From: Pseudomonas cedrina subsp. cedrina | GTDB taxonomy: Bacteria; Pseudomonadota; Gammaproteobacteria; Pseudomonadales; Pseudomonadaceae | Direction of reading: 5' to 3' | NCBI RefSeq assembly: GCF_001983175.1 | Contig: NZ_MNPW01000005.1 | Coordinates: forward strand, 186,001 to 250,000 | Length of the DNA: 64,000 nucleotides | Part shown: positions 55,447 through 63,117 of the stretch, piece by piece | How the letters are laid out: each line of letters opens with the position of its first letter | How positions within the stretch are numbered: the stretch's first letter is position 1 | The notes under the pieces: generated by a model | Database searches by the model: none | Seen by the model: the letters and a program-made list of their open reading frames with translations, nothing else | Told to the model about the DNA's origin: nothing | Made by a program: the position numbers and the translations under genes

Positions 55447-55463
55447 TGCATTGAAGCGGTGCA
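55447..55463. promoter_or_regulatory. NtrC-binding site upstream of the small RNA
   Basis: TGCATTGAAGCGGTGCA matches the NtrC consensus TGCACTAAAATGGTGCA at 13 of 17 positions. It is about 175 nt upstream of the predicted start, a normal enhancer distance. Confidence 0.7.
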
Positions 55464-55490
55464 TATTCTTCGTCCCGGAACAAAACCAAA

Positions 55491-55580
55491 TGTGGGAGCT
55501 GGCTTGCCTGCGAAAGCGGTGGGTCAGCTACACATCGGGTGACTGACACTTCGCCATCGCGGGCAAGCCCGGCTCCCACA
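55491..55580. repeat. REPIN
   Basis: 90-bp element, arms TGTGGGAGCTGGCTTGCC and GGGCAAGCCCGGCTCCCACA, between the NtrC site and the end of ntrC. Confidence 0.9.
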
Positions 55581-55617
55581 TTGGATCTTCAGTGGATCAA
55601 GGGTTGGGAATCAGCCC

Positions 55618-57054
55618 TCAGCCCTCATCCCCCTCATCATCATCCCCACCATCAACCTTCATCCCCAACTCCTTGATCTTGCGCGTCAGGGTATTGCGGC
55701 CCCAGCCCAGCAGCACGGCGGCATCGCGGCGGCGCCCGGCGGTGTGCTTGAGGGCGGTTTCGATCATGATCCGCTCGAACGCCGGCACGGCGCTGTCCAA
55801 AAGGCTCGACTGGCCGCGTGCCAGGGCCTGGTCAGCCCATTGGCGCAGCGCCTGCTCCCAGTTGGTCACCGGTGCCGAGTCTTGTGGCAGGCTCAACAGC
55901 TCCGGCGGCAGATCGCTGATGTGCACTTCGCGCCCGGAGGCCATCACGGTAATCCAGCGGCAGGTGTTTTCCAGCTGACGCACGTTACCCGGCCATGGCA
56001 GGTTCTTGAGGTATTCCTCGGTCTCACTCTTGAGCAGCTTAGGCTCCACGGCCAGCTCCAGAGCGGCGCGGCTGAGGAAGTGGCGGGCGAGGGTCGGGAT
56101 GTCTTCGCGGCGGTCCGACATACGCGGAATATGGATGCGGATCACGTTGAGACGGTGGAACAAGTCCTCACGGAACTTGCCCGCGTGCACCAGGGTTTCC
56201 AGGTTCTGGTGGGTCGCCGCGATGATGCGCACGTCGACCTTGACCGGCGTATGCCCGCCCACGCGGTAGAACTCGCCGTCCGCCAGCACCCGCAGCAGGC
56301 GCGTCTGGGTGTCGGCCGGCATGTCGCCGATTTCATCGAGGAACAGCGTGCCACCGTCGGCCTGCTCAAAGCGGCCGCGACGCAGGTTGGCCGCGCCGGT
56401 GAACGCGCCTTTTTCATGGCCGAACAGCTCGGACTCCATCAAGTCCTTCGGAATCGCCGCCATGTTCAGTGCAATGAACGGCGAGGCCGCCCGTGGACTG
56501 TGACGGTGCAGGGCGTGAGCGACCAGTTCTTTGCCGGTGCCCGACTCGCCGTTGATCAGCACCGTGATGTTGGAATGGCTCAAACGCCCGATGGCGCGAA
56601 ACACTTCCTGCATCGCCGGCGCTTCACCGATGATTTCCGGCGTGCGGGTCAGTGCCGGTGGGGCTTGCTGGTTCTGCTGTTCCTGGGCGTGCTGGTTGGC
56701 GCGCTTGACCAGCGCCACCGCCTCGTCCACGTCGAACGGCTTGGGCAGGTACTCAAAGGCCCCGCCCTGATAGGACGCGACAGCGCTGTCCAGGTCCGAG
56801 TGCGCGGTCATGATGATCACCGGCAGGCGCGGGTGCTGCTCACGGATCCGCGCCAACAGGTCGAGGCCGCTGGCGCCGGGCATGCGGATGTCGGAGATGA
56901 TCACGTCGGGCTGCTGGCGCGCCAGGCGGCTCATCACCCCGTCGGCGCTGTCGAAGCTCTGGGTGGTCATGCCTTCCTGTTGCAAGGCTTTCTCCAGGAC
57001 CCAGCGGATAGAACGGTCGTCGTCAACGATCCAGACAGTTTCACTACGGCTCAT
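55618..57054 (-). CDS. ntrC: NtrC, nitrogen regulation response regulator
   Basis: 478 aa. Receiver domain with D12/D13 and phospho-acceptor D55 (VIISDIRMPG), sigma-54 activation domain with Walker A GESGTGKE, sigma-54 contact loop GAFTGA, Walker B GGTLFLDEIGDM and R-finger region, and a Fis-type helix-turn-helix near the C-terminus (RRRDAAVLLGWGRNTLTRKIKELGM). An acidic tail (DGGDDDEGDEG) ends it. Activates glnA and other nitrogen genes when phosphorylated by NtrB. Its ATG overlaps the ntrB stop (ATGA). Confidence 0.98.
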   Translation of the reverse strand: MSRSETVWIVDDDRSIRWVLEKALQQEGMTTQSFDSADGVMSRLARQQPDVIISDIRMPGASGLDLLARIREQHPRLPVIIMTAHSDLDSAVASYQGGAFEYLPKPFDVDEAVALVKRANQHAQEQQNQQAPPALTRTPEIIGEAPAMQEVFRAIGRLSHSNITVLINGESGTGKELVAHALHRHSPRAASPFIALNMAAIPKDLMESELFGHEKGAFTGAANLRRGRFEQADGGTLFLDEIGDMPADTQTRLLRVLADGEFYRVGGHTPVKVDVRIIAATHQNLETLVHAGKFREDLFHRLNVIRIHIPRMSDRREDIPTLARHFLSRAALELAVEPKLLKSETEEYLKNLPWPGNVRQLENTCRWITVMASGREVHISDLPPELLSLPQDSAPVTNWEQALRQWADQALARGQSSLLDSAVPAFERIMIETALKHTAGRRRDAAVLLGWGRNTLTRKIKELGMKVDGGDDDEGDEG

Positions 57055-58136
57055 GTCGAGGGGGCTCCTTGTTCCAATGGCAGGAAGATCGAGAACGTGG
57101 TGTGGCCAGGGTGGCTCTCACATTCGATCAGGCCCTGATGCTGGCTGATGATGTTCTGGGTAATGGCCAGGCCCAGCCCGGTACCGTCCGGGCGGCCGCT
57201 GACCATGGGAAAGAAAATGGTTTCCTGCAGTTCCGCAGGAATGCCGGGGCCGTTGTCGATGATCTCGACCTTGGTCACCAGGCGATGGCGCACATGGCCA
57301 ATGGTGAATTGGCGCAGGGCGCGGGTGCGCAGGCTGATGCGGCCCAGGCGCAGCTCGTTCTGGCTGCTGATGGCCTGCATGGCGTTGCGCACGATATTGA
57401 GCACCGCCTGGATCATCTGCTCGCGGTCGATCAACACGTCGGGAATGCTCGGGTCGTAATCGCGCACCAGGGTGATGCAACCCTGGCTTTCAGCCTCGAC
57501 CAGTTGACAAACACGCTCCAGCACCTCGTGAACGTTGGTCATCGCCAGGGACGGCAGCTTGTTGGAGCCGAGCATGCGGTCCACCAGGTTACGCAGGCGG
57601 TCGGCCTCTTCGATGATGACGTTGGTGTAGTCCTTGAGGTGCTCTTCCGGCAGCTCGCGGGCCAGCAACTGCGCCGCGCCACGAATGCCGCCCAGCGGGT
57701 TCTTGATCTCATGGGCCAGGCCGCGCACCAGCATCTTGCTGGTTTCCTGCTTGGACAGCTGCGCCTCTTCCTTGGTGATGCGCAGCAGGCGGTCGCGGGG
57801 ATGCACTTCGAGCAGCAGCAGGGTCGCGCCATTGCTCAGGATCGGGGTCACGGCGTAGTCGACGGTCAGCGTCTGGCCGGTGAGGGCGGTGAGCATCGCT
57901 TCGCGCTTGGTGAACGGGTGAGCCTGCTCCACGGCCTGGCGCAAGGAACTCAAGGCCTCGGCCGACTCGGTGAACAATTCGCTGATGAACTGCCCATGGC
58001 TGCGCTGGCCGCTGATGGCCAGGAGCATCTCCGCCGCCGGGTTCATGTACTCAAGGCGCAGGTCGTCGTTGAGCAGGATGGTCGCGGTGGTCAGGTTGTC
58101 GAGTAACAAACGGTGCAGTGCATCGCTGATGGTCAT
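57051..58136 (-). CDS. ntrB: NtrB, nitrogen regulation sensor histidine kinase
   Basis: 361 aa soluble kinase. PAS-like N-terminal domain (ATILLNDDLRLEYMNPAAEMLL), H-box VRGLAHEIKNPLGGIRGAA with phospho-accepting H142, N-box NIVRNAMQA, G-boxes DNGPGIP and GRPDGTGLGLAI. Controlled by PII in the family. The start MTISDALHRLLLDN at 58136 follows AGAGG; the frame is open upstream but runs through the regulatory region. An NtrC-like site about 200 nt upstream suggests autoregulation. Confidence 0.97.
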   Translation of the reverse strand: MTISDALHRLLLDNLTTATILLNDDLRLEYMNPAAEMLLAISGQRSHGQFISELFTESAEALSSLRQAVEQAHPFTKREAMLTALTGQTLTVDYAVTPILSNGATLLLLEVHPRDRLLRITKEEAQLSKQETSKMLVRGLAHEIKNPLGGIRGAAQLLARELPEEHLKDYTNVIIEEADRLRNLVDRMLGSNKLPSLAMTNVHEVLERVCQLVEAESQGCITLVRDYDPSIPDVLIDREQMIQAVLNIVRNAMQAISSQNELRLGRISLRTRALRQFTIGHVRHRLVTKVEIIDNGPGIPAELQETIFFPMVSGRPDGTGLGLAITQNIISQHQGLIECESHPGHTTFSIFLPLEQGAPST

Positions 58137-58335
58137 CAGGACCTCTTTTGGAGCAAGGCGCGGGCTTGAGGCACACGCTGATACAAGGAAAATGCAAAAA
58201 CCAAACCAAGGCTCCGAAAAGAAGCGCAAAGGCGCTGAAATAGGGGTTTTAAGCGCGAAACTGTGGCGTTCTGCCAGCCTTGGCGGGAAGTTTCGAACCA
58301 AAATGGTGTGAGTCGGTGGGAAGGGTGCAGGCTTG

Positions 58336-58352
58336 CGCACCAATATAGTGCT
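58336..58352. promoter_or_regulatory. NtrC-binding site upstream of ntrB
   Basis: On the minus strand AGCACTATATTGGTGCG matches TGCACTAAAATGGTGCA at 13 of 17 positions. Next to it lies a run of eight T. The enteric glnL promoter carries a comparable site used for repression. Confidence 0.65.
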
Positions 58353-58414
58353 TTTTTTTGAGGGGCGTTCAGGAAGCAAGAATTGCATTGAATCGCCAGG
58401 AAGGTTGCGGTCAG

Positions 58415-58486
58415 TGTGGGAGCTGGCTTGCCTGCGATAGCGGCGGCACGTTCAAAGCCGCTATCGCAGGCAAGCCAGCTCCCACA
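58415..58486. repeat. REPIN (short, 72 bp)
   Basis: Nearly perfect palindrome: TGTGGGAGCTGGCTTGCCTG ... CAGGCAAGCCAGCTCCCACA with GATAGCGGC / GCCGCTATC inside and a short loop. Lies between ntrB and the chorismate mutase gene. Confidence 0.9.
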
Positions 58487-58508
58487 GTGTTTGATCGGGT
58501 TTGCAGAT

Positions 58509-59045
58509 TTAGCCTTTGAAGATGCAGAGTTCGGCCGTGGCGCGGATCATCGCCAACTGCCGCAGCGGGTCATTCAGCGGTTCATGCACCGCTTCGGCCA
58601 GCCACTTGGGGCATTGCGGGTCGGTGCGCTGCGGGGTGAAGTCCGCCAGTTGCTGCAGCAGGCTTTTTTGCAGTTGGTCCAGTTGCGGACGAATCTGCTT
58701 CACCAGGTCCGGGCGCGGATCATCAGGCGCCTTGCCCTGGAACTGCCAGTCGGACAGATGGGTGTACTGCACCAGTTTGTTCGCCTCGATCTGCGCCGAA
58801 AAAAACTGCTCGGCGGCGGCGGGGTCCAGTTTGTAGCTCGGTGCCTGGGCAACGACACTGGCGATCACCTCCTGCTCGCGCTTCTTGTCCTCTACGGGCT
58901 TGTGGCTGTCCCATTTGCTCAGGGCAACCTGGTCGGCGATCTCCAGGCGTTCGGCGATGCTGTTGAGCAGCGGCTCAAGGGTGGGCGGCGCAGCGCTCGC
59001 ACTGGCGCTGACAAATAACAAAGCGAACACAAGTCGATGTTTCAA
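58509..59045 (-). CDS. secreted gamma-class chorismate mutase
   Basis: 178 aa. TTG start at 59045, chosen because AGGAG lies 7 nt upstream and a signal peptide follows (KHRLVFALLFVSASASAAPP). The AroQ-gamma fold is shown by LLNSIAERLEIADQVALSKWDSHKPVEDKKREQEVI and AEQFFSAQIEANKLVQYTHLSDW, with the Arg, Lys, Arg and Glu that bind chorismate. A C-terminal Cys pair (QCPKW, ELCIF) could form the disulfide typical of periplasmic members. These enzymes convert chorismate to prephenate outside the cytoplasm; the purpose is unknown. A REPIN lies directly upstream of the ribosome-binding site. Confidence 0.85.
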   Translation of the reverse strand: MKHRLVFALLFVSASASAAPPTLEPLLNSIAERLEIADQVALSKWDSHKPVEDKKREQEVIASVVAQAPSYKLDPAAAEQFFSAQIEANKLVQYTHLSDWQFQGKAPDDPRPDLVKQIRPQLDQLQKSLLQQLADFTPQRTDPQCPKWLAEAVHEPLNDPLRQLAMIRATAELCIFKG

Positions 59046-59056
59046 AGCGGATCTCC

Positions 59057-59143
59057 TGTGGGAGCTGGCTTGCCTGCGATGCAGGCAACTCGGTACATCA
59101 GGTATACCCAGCTGATGCCATCGCAGGCAAGCCAGCTCCCACA
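59057..59143. repeat. REPIN abutting a ribosome-binding site
   Basis: 87-bp element, arms TGTGGGAGCTGGCTTGCCTG and CAGGCAAGCCAGCTCCCACA. On the minus strand its last A is the first base of the AGGAG used by the chorismate mutase gene, so the palindrome would sit in that gene's 5' leader. Confidence 0.88.
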
Positions 59144-59183
59144 TTTTTGATTGGGTTTGCAGATTGGGCAGTGTGTCAGTCAG

Positions 59184-59472
59184 AGGCTACCTTAACTTGC
59201 GTGCTTGCCTACAGGTGCGCCAGAATCCGCCGGCTTGTACGGCTGGCTTGTCGTCTCTAAGGTTGCTCGGTCGCTGCTCATCAGCGATCAGGTTTAGTAG
59301 CCTGAGGGTCAAGTTAAGCGTGTACCGCACCGTTCTTTATGGCGGCTGTGTGCAGGGCATCTTCGGATGCGCCGGTTTTTGCTTAACTTCCCCGGTCTAC
59401 TAACCTGCGGACAGCTGCCACCTAATCGTTTAGTAGCGAGTCGATGGCGGCCTCATTCGAGGAAGTTAAGAC
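59184..59472 (+). ncRNA. structured leader RNA of the DUF6124-like gene
   Basis: 290-nt leader with several exactly complementary segments: AGGCTAC (59184-59190)/GTAGCCT (59297-59303); CTTAACTTG (59191-59199)/CAAGTTAAG (59310-59318); CTTAACTTCC (59382-59391)/GGAAGTTAAG (59461-59470); CTACTAA (59397-59403)/TTAGTAG (59430-59436). The last GGAAGTTAAG contains the ribosome-binding site, 2 nt before the ATG, so the third helix would block translation. TTAGTAG and AAGTTAAG of the first half can instead pair with CTACTAA and CTTAACTT of the second half, nested, which frees it. A hairpin GCATC-TTCG-GATGC followed by GGTTTTT (59357-59380) lies between and resembles a terminator. Ends are estimated. 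Confidence 0.65.
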
Positions 59473-59709
59473 ATGTTCAAGCCAACCCCAAATCCACCCC
59501 CATCCGTCTTCACCATCGCCGCCGATATCGACGACGAAGCCCTGATGATCAACAGCTTCGAAACCTTCTCCTCGGTCAGCACCCTGTTGCTGGGCCTGTC
59601 CGAAGACCTGGACGGCAAGCACCGCGATGTCGCGCTGGCCATTCACCAATTGAGCGCCATGGGCACGCTGATGGTCAGCCGCATGCTCGACCGCCAAGCA
59701 GCCACCTGA
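59473..59709 (+). CDS. small DUF6124 (formerly DUF3077)-like protein
   Basis: 78 aa. MFKPTPNPPPSVFTIAADIDDEALMINSFETFSSVSTLLLGLSEDLDGKHRDVALAIHQLSAMGTL (typical start MFKPTPNPP; conserved E-T---S, L-G--R-VA--I-QL) fits the small Pseudomonas family I know under this name; function unknown. Family members are usually around 110-120 aa, so this copy seems to lack a central stretch after the N-terminal prolines. GAGGAAG precedes the ATG and forms part of a leader helix. Single gene with its own terminator. Confidence 0.75.
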   Translation: MFKPTPNPPPSVFTIAADIDDEALMINSFETFSSVSTLLLGLSEDLDGKHRDVALAIHQLSAMGTLMVSRMLDRQAAT

Positions 59710-59721
59710 CAATTCCCAGGC

Positions 59722-59750
59722 AAAAAAAGACCTCCCGAGGGAGGTCTTTT
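59722..59750. terminator. bidirectional terminator, DUF6124-like gene / glnA
   Basis: AAGACCTCCC-GA-GGGAGGTCTT with A-tract on one side and T-run on the other; serves both convergent genes. Confidence 0.85.
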
Positions 59751-59782
59751 CGCATCACGCCACCTTAAGCAGCGCTACCGGA

Positions 59783-61189
59783 TCAGCAGCTGTAGTACAG
59801 CTCGTATTCCAGTGGGTGTACGAAAGTGCGAACCTTGATTTCTTCTGCGCTTTTCAGCTCGATGTAGGCATCGATGAAGTCGTCGCTGAACACGCCGCCT
59901 TTGGTCAGGAACGCACGGCCCTTGTCCAGCTCTTCCAGGGCTTCTTTCAGGCTGCCGCACACTTGTGGGATCTCTTTGGCCTCTTCAGGCGGCAGGTCGT
60001 ACAAGTTTTTGTCGGCGGCGTCGCCTGGGTGGATCTTGTTCTGGATGCCGTCCAGGCCGGCCATGACCAGGGCAGCGAAGGCCAGGTATGGGTTGGCCGC
60101 CGGGTCCGGGAAGCGTGCTTCGATACGGCGAGCGCGCGGGCTGGACACGTAAGGAATACGGATCGAGGCAGAGCGGTTGCGCGCCGAGTAGGCCAGCATT
60201 ACCGGCGCTTCGAAACCTGGGACCAGACGCTTGTAGGAGTTGGTCGACGGGTTGGTGAAGCCGTTCAGGGCCTTACCGTGCTTGATGATGCCGCCGATGA
60301 AGTACAGGGCGGTGTCGGACAGGCCGGCATAACCTTCGCCGGCGAAGGTGTTCTTGCCATCTTTGGCGATGGACAGGTGAACGTGCATACCCGAGCCGTT
60401 ATCGCCGTACAGTGGCTTAGGCATGAAGGTCGCGGTACGGCCGTAGGCAACGGCAGTGTTGTGTACGCAGTACTTCAGGGTCTGGACTTCGTCAGCCTTG
60501 GCGACCAGGGTGTTGAACTTCACACCGATTTCGTTCTGGCCGGCAGTCGCCACTTCGTGGTGATGCACTTCGATGACCAGGCCCATGTCTTCCATGGCGT
60601 TGCACATGGAGGTACGGATTTCGTGGTCATGGTCGAACGGTGGAACCGGGAAGTAGCCGCCTTTGATACCTGGACGGTGGCCATGGTTGCCGCCTTCCAC
60701 GTCCTGATCGGACATCCACGAACCTTGTTCGGAGTAGATCTTGAACATGGAGCCGGAGATGTCGGACTTGAACTTCACCTGGTCAAAAATGAAGAACTCT
60801 GGCTCCGGGCCTACGAATACGGTGTCGCCGATACCGGTCGACTTCAGGTATTCCTCGGCACGCTTGGCGATCGCACGTGGGTCGCGGTCGTAGCCTTGCA
60901 TGGTCGACGGCTCGATGACGTCGCACACCAGGATCAGGGTCGGCTCTTCGGTGAACGGGTCCAGCACGGCAGTGCTGTCGTCCGGCATCAGGATCATGTC
61001 GGAGGCTTCGATGCCTTTCCAGCCGGCAATGGAGGAACCGTCGAACATTTTGCCTTCTTCGAAGAACGCATCATCCAGCGCATCGCGAGCCGGCATGGTC
61101 ACGTGGTGCTGAGTGCCTTTGGTGTCCGTGAAGCGCAGATCAATCCATTTGACGTCATGATCTTTGATGAGTTGAACCGACTTCGACAT
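59783..61189 (-). CDS. glnA: glutamine synthetase type I
   Basis: 468 aa, family length. Makes glutamine from glutamate and ammonia; central to nitrogen assimilation. [58 protein letters not shown] and the adenylylation loop [15 protein letters not shown] (Tyr near 397) are present, so control by adenylylation is expected. The start at 61189 ([20 protein letters not shown]) follows GGAGGAC. A sigma-54 promoter and NtrC sites lie upstream. Confidence 0.98.
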   Translation of the reverse strand: MSKSVQLIKDHDVKWIDLRFTDTKGTQHHVTMPARDALDDAFFEEGKMFDGSSIAGWKGIEASDMILMPDDSTAVLDPFTEEPTLILVCDVIEPSTMQGYDRDPRAIAKRAEEYLKSTGIGDTVFVGPEPEFFIFDQVKFKSDISGSMFKIYSEQGSWMSDQDVEGGNHGHRPGIKGGYFPVPPFDHDHEIRTSMCNAMEDMGLVIEVHHHEVATAGQNEIGVKFNTLVAKADEVQTLKYCVHNTAVAYGRTATFMPKPLYGDNGSGMHVHLSIAKDGKNTFAGEGYAGLSDTALYFIGGIIKHGKALNGFTNPSTNSYKRLVPGFEAPVMLAYSARNRSASIRIPYVSSPRARRIEARFPDPAANPYLAFAALVMAGLDGIQNKIHPGDAADKNLYDLPPEEAKEIPQVCGSLKEALEELDKGRAFLTKGGVFSDDFIDAYIELKSAEEIKVRTFVHPLEYELYYSC

Positions 61190-61292
61190 AGTGTCCTCCG
61201 GGTGGCTTCGGGCTGGGGTAGTGGAGTTAGCCCTTAGAATTTGGGTGATGCCGGCGCGGATAGTCCGCCATGGCAACCTGCCTCACAAGAGA

Positions 61293-61307
61293 GCAAATTG
61301 CATGCCA
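61293..61307 (-). promoter_or_regulatory. sigma-54 promoter of glnA
   Basis: On the minus strand TGGCATGCAATTTGC: GG and GC are 10 nt apart, and only one of the 11 fixed positions of TGGCACG-N4-TTGC deviates. About 105 nt upstream of the glnA ATG. Confidence 0.85.
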
Positions 61308-61379
61308 GTGCGCCAACATGGGTTTTGTGCTCCAAAAGCGACCCTATAAAGGTGCATTGCGACAAAAGCCAAAAAATAG

Positions 61380-61427
61380 CGCACTGCAATGTGGCGCGAC
61401 TACCTGCAAATGCACTGCTTTAGTGCG
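61380..61427. promoter_or_regulatory. NtrC sites upstream of glnA
   Basis: TGCACTGCTTTAGTGCG at 61411-61427 matches the inverted NtrC consensus at 13 of 17 positions; CGCACTGCAATGTGGCG at 61380-61396 matches at 11. They lie 75-120 nt upstream of the -24 element. The divergent thiI promoter is just beyond. Confidence 0.65.
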
Positions 61428-61453
61428 CGATGGTTGCTGTGCATATTAACTGG

Positions 61454-61481
61454 TTAAACCTTGAGCGATTTCCGCTATAAT
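61454..61481 (+). promoter_or_regulatory. sigma-70 promoter of thiI
   Basis: Consensus -10 TATAAT at 61476-61481, with a weak -35 TTAAAC at 61454-61459; 43 nt before the thiI ATG. Confidence 0.55.
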
Positions 61482-61523
61482 CCGCGCCCCCCTTTTTCGG
61501 CAGGTCCGGCACGCGCTGTTTCC

Positions 61524-62978
61524 ATGAAATTAATCGTTAAAGTCTTCCCCGAAATCACCATCAAGAGCCGACCGGTACGGATGCGTTTCATCCGTCAGTT
61601 GGCCAAGAACATCCGTGCCGTGCTCCGCGATCTGGACCCGGCTGTGGTGGTGAATGGCGTGTGGGACAACCTCGAGCTGGAAACCCGCCTGACCGACGTC
61701 AAAGCCTTGAAGGACATGACCGAGCGCCTGAGCTGCATGCCGGGTATCGCGCATTTCCTGCAAGTAGACGAGTACCCGCTGGGTGACTTCGACGACATCA
61801 CCGAAAAGTGTAAACAGCACTTCGGTAATGAGCTGGAAGGGAAGATTTTTTCAGTGCGCTGCAAGCGCGCCGGCAAGCACCCGTTCAGCTCCATGGATGT
61901 GGAGAAATACGTCGGCAGCAAGCTGCGTCGCGAATGCGGTGCCGCCGGAATTTCCCTGAAAGCGCCGCAAATTGAAGTGCGCATGGAAATTCGCGACCAA
62001 CGGTTGTTTGTGATCCACAGCCAGCACAACAGCATCGGCGGCTACCCGCTGGGCGCCCTGGAACAGACCCTGGTCTTGATGTCCGGCGGTTTCGATTCCA
62101 CGGTCGCGGCCTACCAGATCATGCGGCGTGGCCTGATGAGCCACTTCTGCTTCTTCAACCTGGGCGGGCGTGCACACGAATTGGGCGTGATGGAAGTGGC
62201 GCACTTTATCTGGAAGAAGTACGGCAGCTCCCAACGCGTGTTATTTGTAAGCGTACCGTTCGAAGAAGTGCTGGGCGAAATTCTCGGCAAAGTCGATAAC
62301 AGTCATATGGGCGTGGTATTGAAGCGTATGATGTTGCGCGCCGCGTCCCGGATCGCCGACCAACTGCAGATCGATGCGCTGGTGACCGGTGAAGCGATCT
62401 CCCAGGTGTCCAGCCAGACGCTGCCGAACCTGTCGCTGATCGACTGCGTGACCGAAAAACTGGTGCTGCGCCCACTGATCGCCAGCCATAAACAGGACAT
62501 CATCGACCTGGCAGAAGAAATCGGCACCGCCGACTTTGCCAAGCACATGCCTGAATATTGCGGGGTCATTTCGGTGAACCCCAAGACCCACGCCAAGCGC
62601 AACCGCGTGGAGTACGAAGAACAACAGTTCGACATGGCGATTCTGGAGCGTGCGCTCGAGAACGCCAAACTGGTCCCGATCGATCGTGTCATCGACGAGC
62701 TGGGCCAGGATGTGCAGATCGAAGAAGTCAGCGAAGCCCTGGCCGGCCAGATCATCATCGACATCCGTCACCCGGATGCCGCTGAAGACGAGCCGCTGGA
62801 AATTCCTGGCATCGACGTACAAACGCTGCCGTTCTATGCATTGAACGCGCGTTTCAAGGAACTGGATGACAGCCGTCAGTACCTGCTGTATTGCGACAAA
62901 GGCGTGATGAGTCGCCTGCATGCCCACCATTTGCTCAGTGAGGGGCATGCCAATGTGCGCGTTTATCGACCGAGCTAA
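61524..62978 (+). CDS. thiI: ThiI, tRNA 4-thiouridine synthetase
   Basis: 484 aa. N-terminal ferredoxin-like and THUMP domains (to about residue 170), PP-loop ATPase with [12 protein letters not shown], and a C-terminal rhodanese domain whose loop [18 protein letters not shown] holds the persulfide cysteine. Inserts sulfur at U8 of tRNA and, in some bacteria, supplies sulfur for thiamine. The ATG at 61524 ([20 protein letters not shown]) matches the family; codons upstream in the frame are not conserved-looking. Confidence 0.97.
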   Translation: MKLIVKVFPEITIKSRPVRMRFIRQLAKNIRAVLRDLDPAVVVNGVWDNLELETRLTDVKALKDMTERLSCMPGIAHFLQVDEYPLGDFDDITEKCKQHFGNELEGKIFSVRCKRAGKHPFSSMDVEKYVGSKLRRECGAAGISLKAPQIEVRMEIRDQRLFVIHSQHNSIGGYPLGALEQTLVLMSGGFDSTVAAYQIMRRGLMSHFCFFNLGGRAHELGVMEVAHFIWKKYGSSQRVLFVSVPFEEVLGEILGKVDNSHMGVVLKRMMLRAASRIADQLQIDALVTGEAISQVSSQTLPNLSLIDCVTEKLVLRPLIASHKQDIIDLAEEIGTADFAKHMPEYCGVISVNPKTHAKRNRVEYEEQQFDMAILERALENAKLVPIDRVIDELGQDVQIEEVSEALAGQIIIDIRHPDAAEDEPLEIPGIDVQTLPFYALNARFKELDDSRQYLLYCDKGVMSRLHAHHLLSEGHANVRVYRPS

Positions 62979-63117
62979 GAGCCCGGGGCTGTTTGCCTGT
63001 GGCCTGCGTCACCGGCCCCCCGACTCTGCCGTAAAGCTGTAACGGCAAGGCCTGACTCTACTGTAAATCGCTGCCACGACCTGTCAGCACACCGAATCCT
63101 CTGATCGAGATACACAA

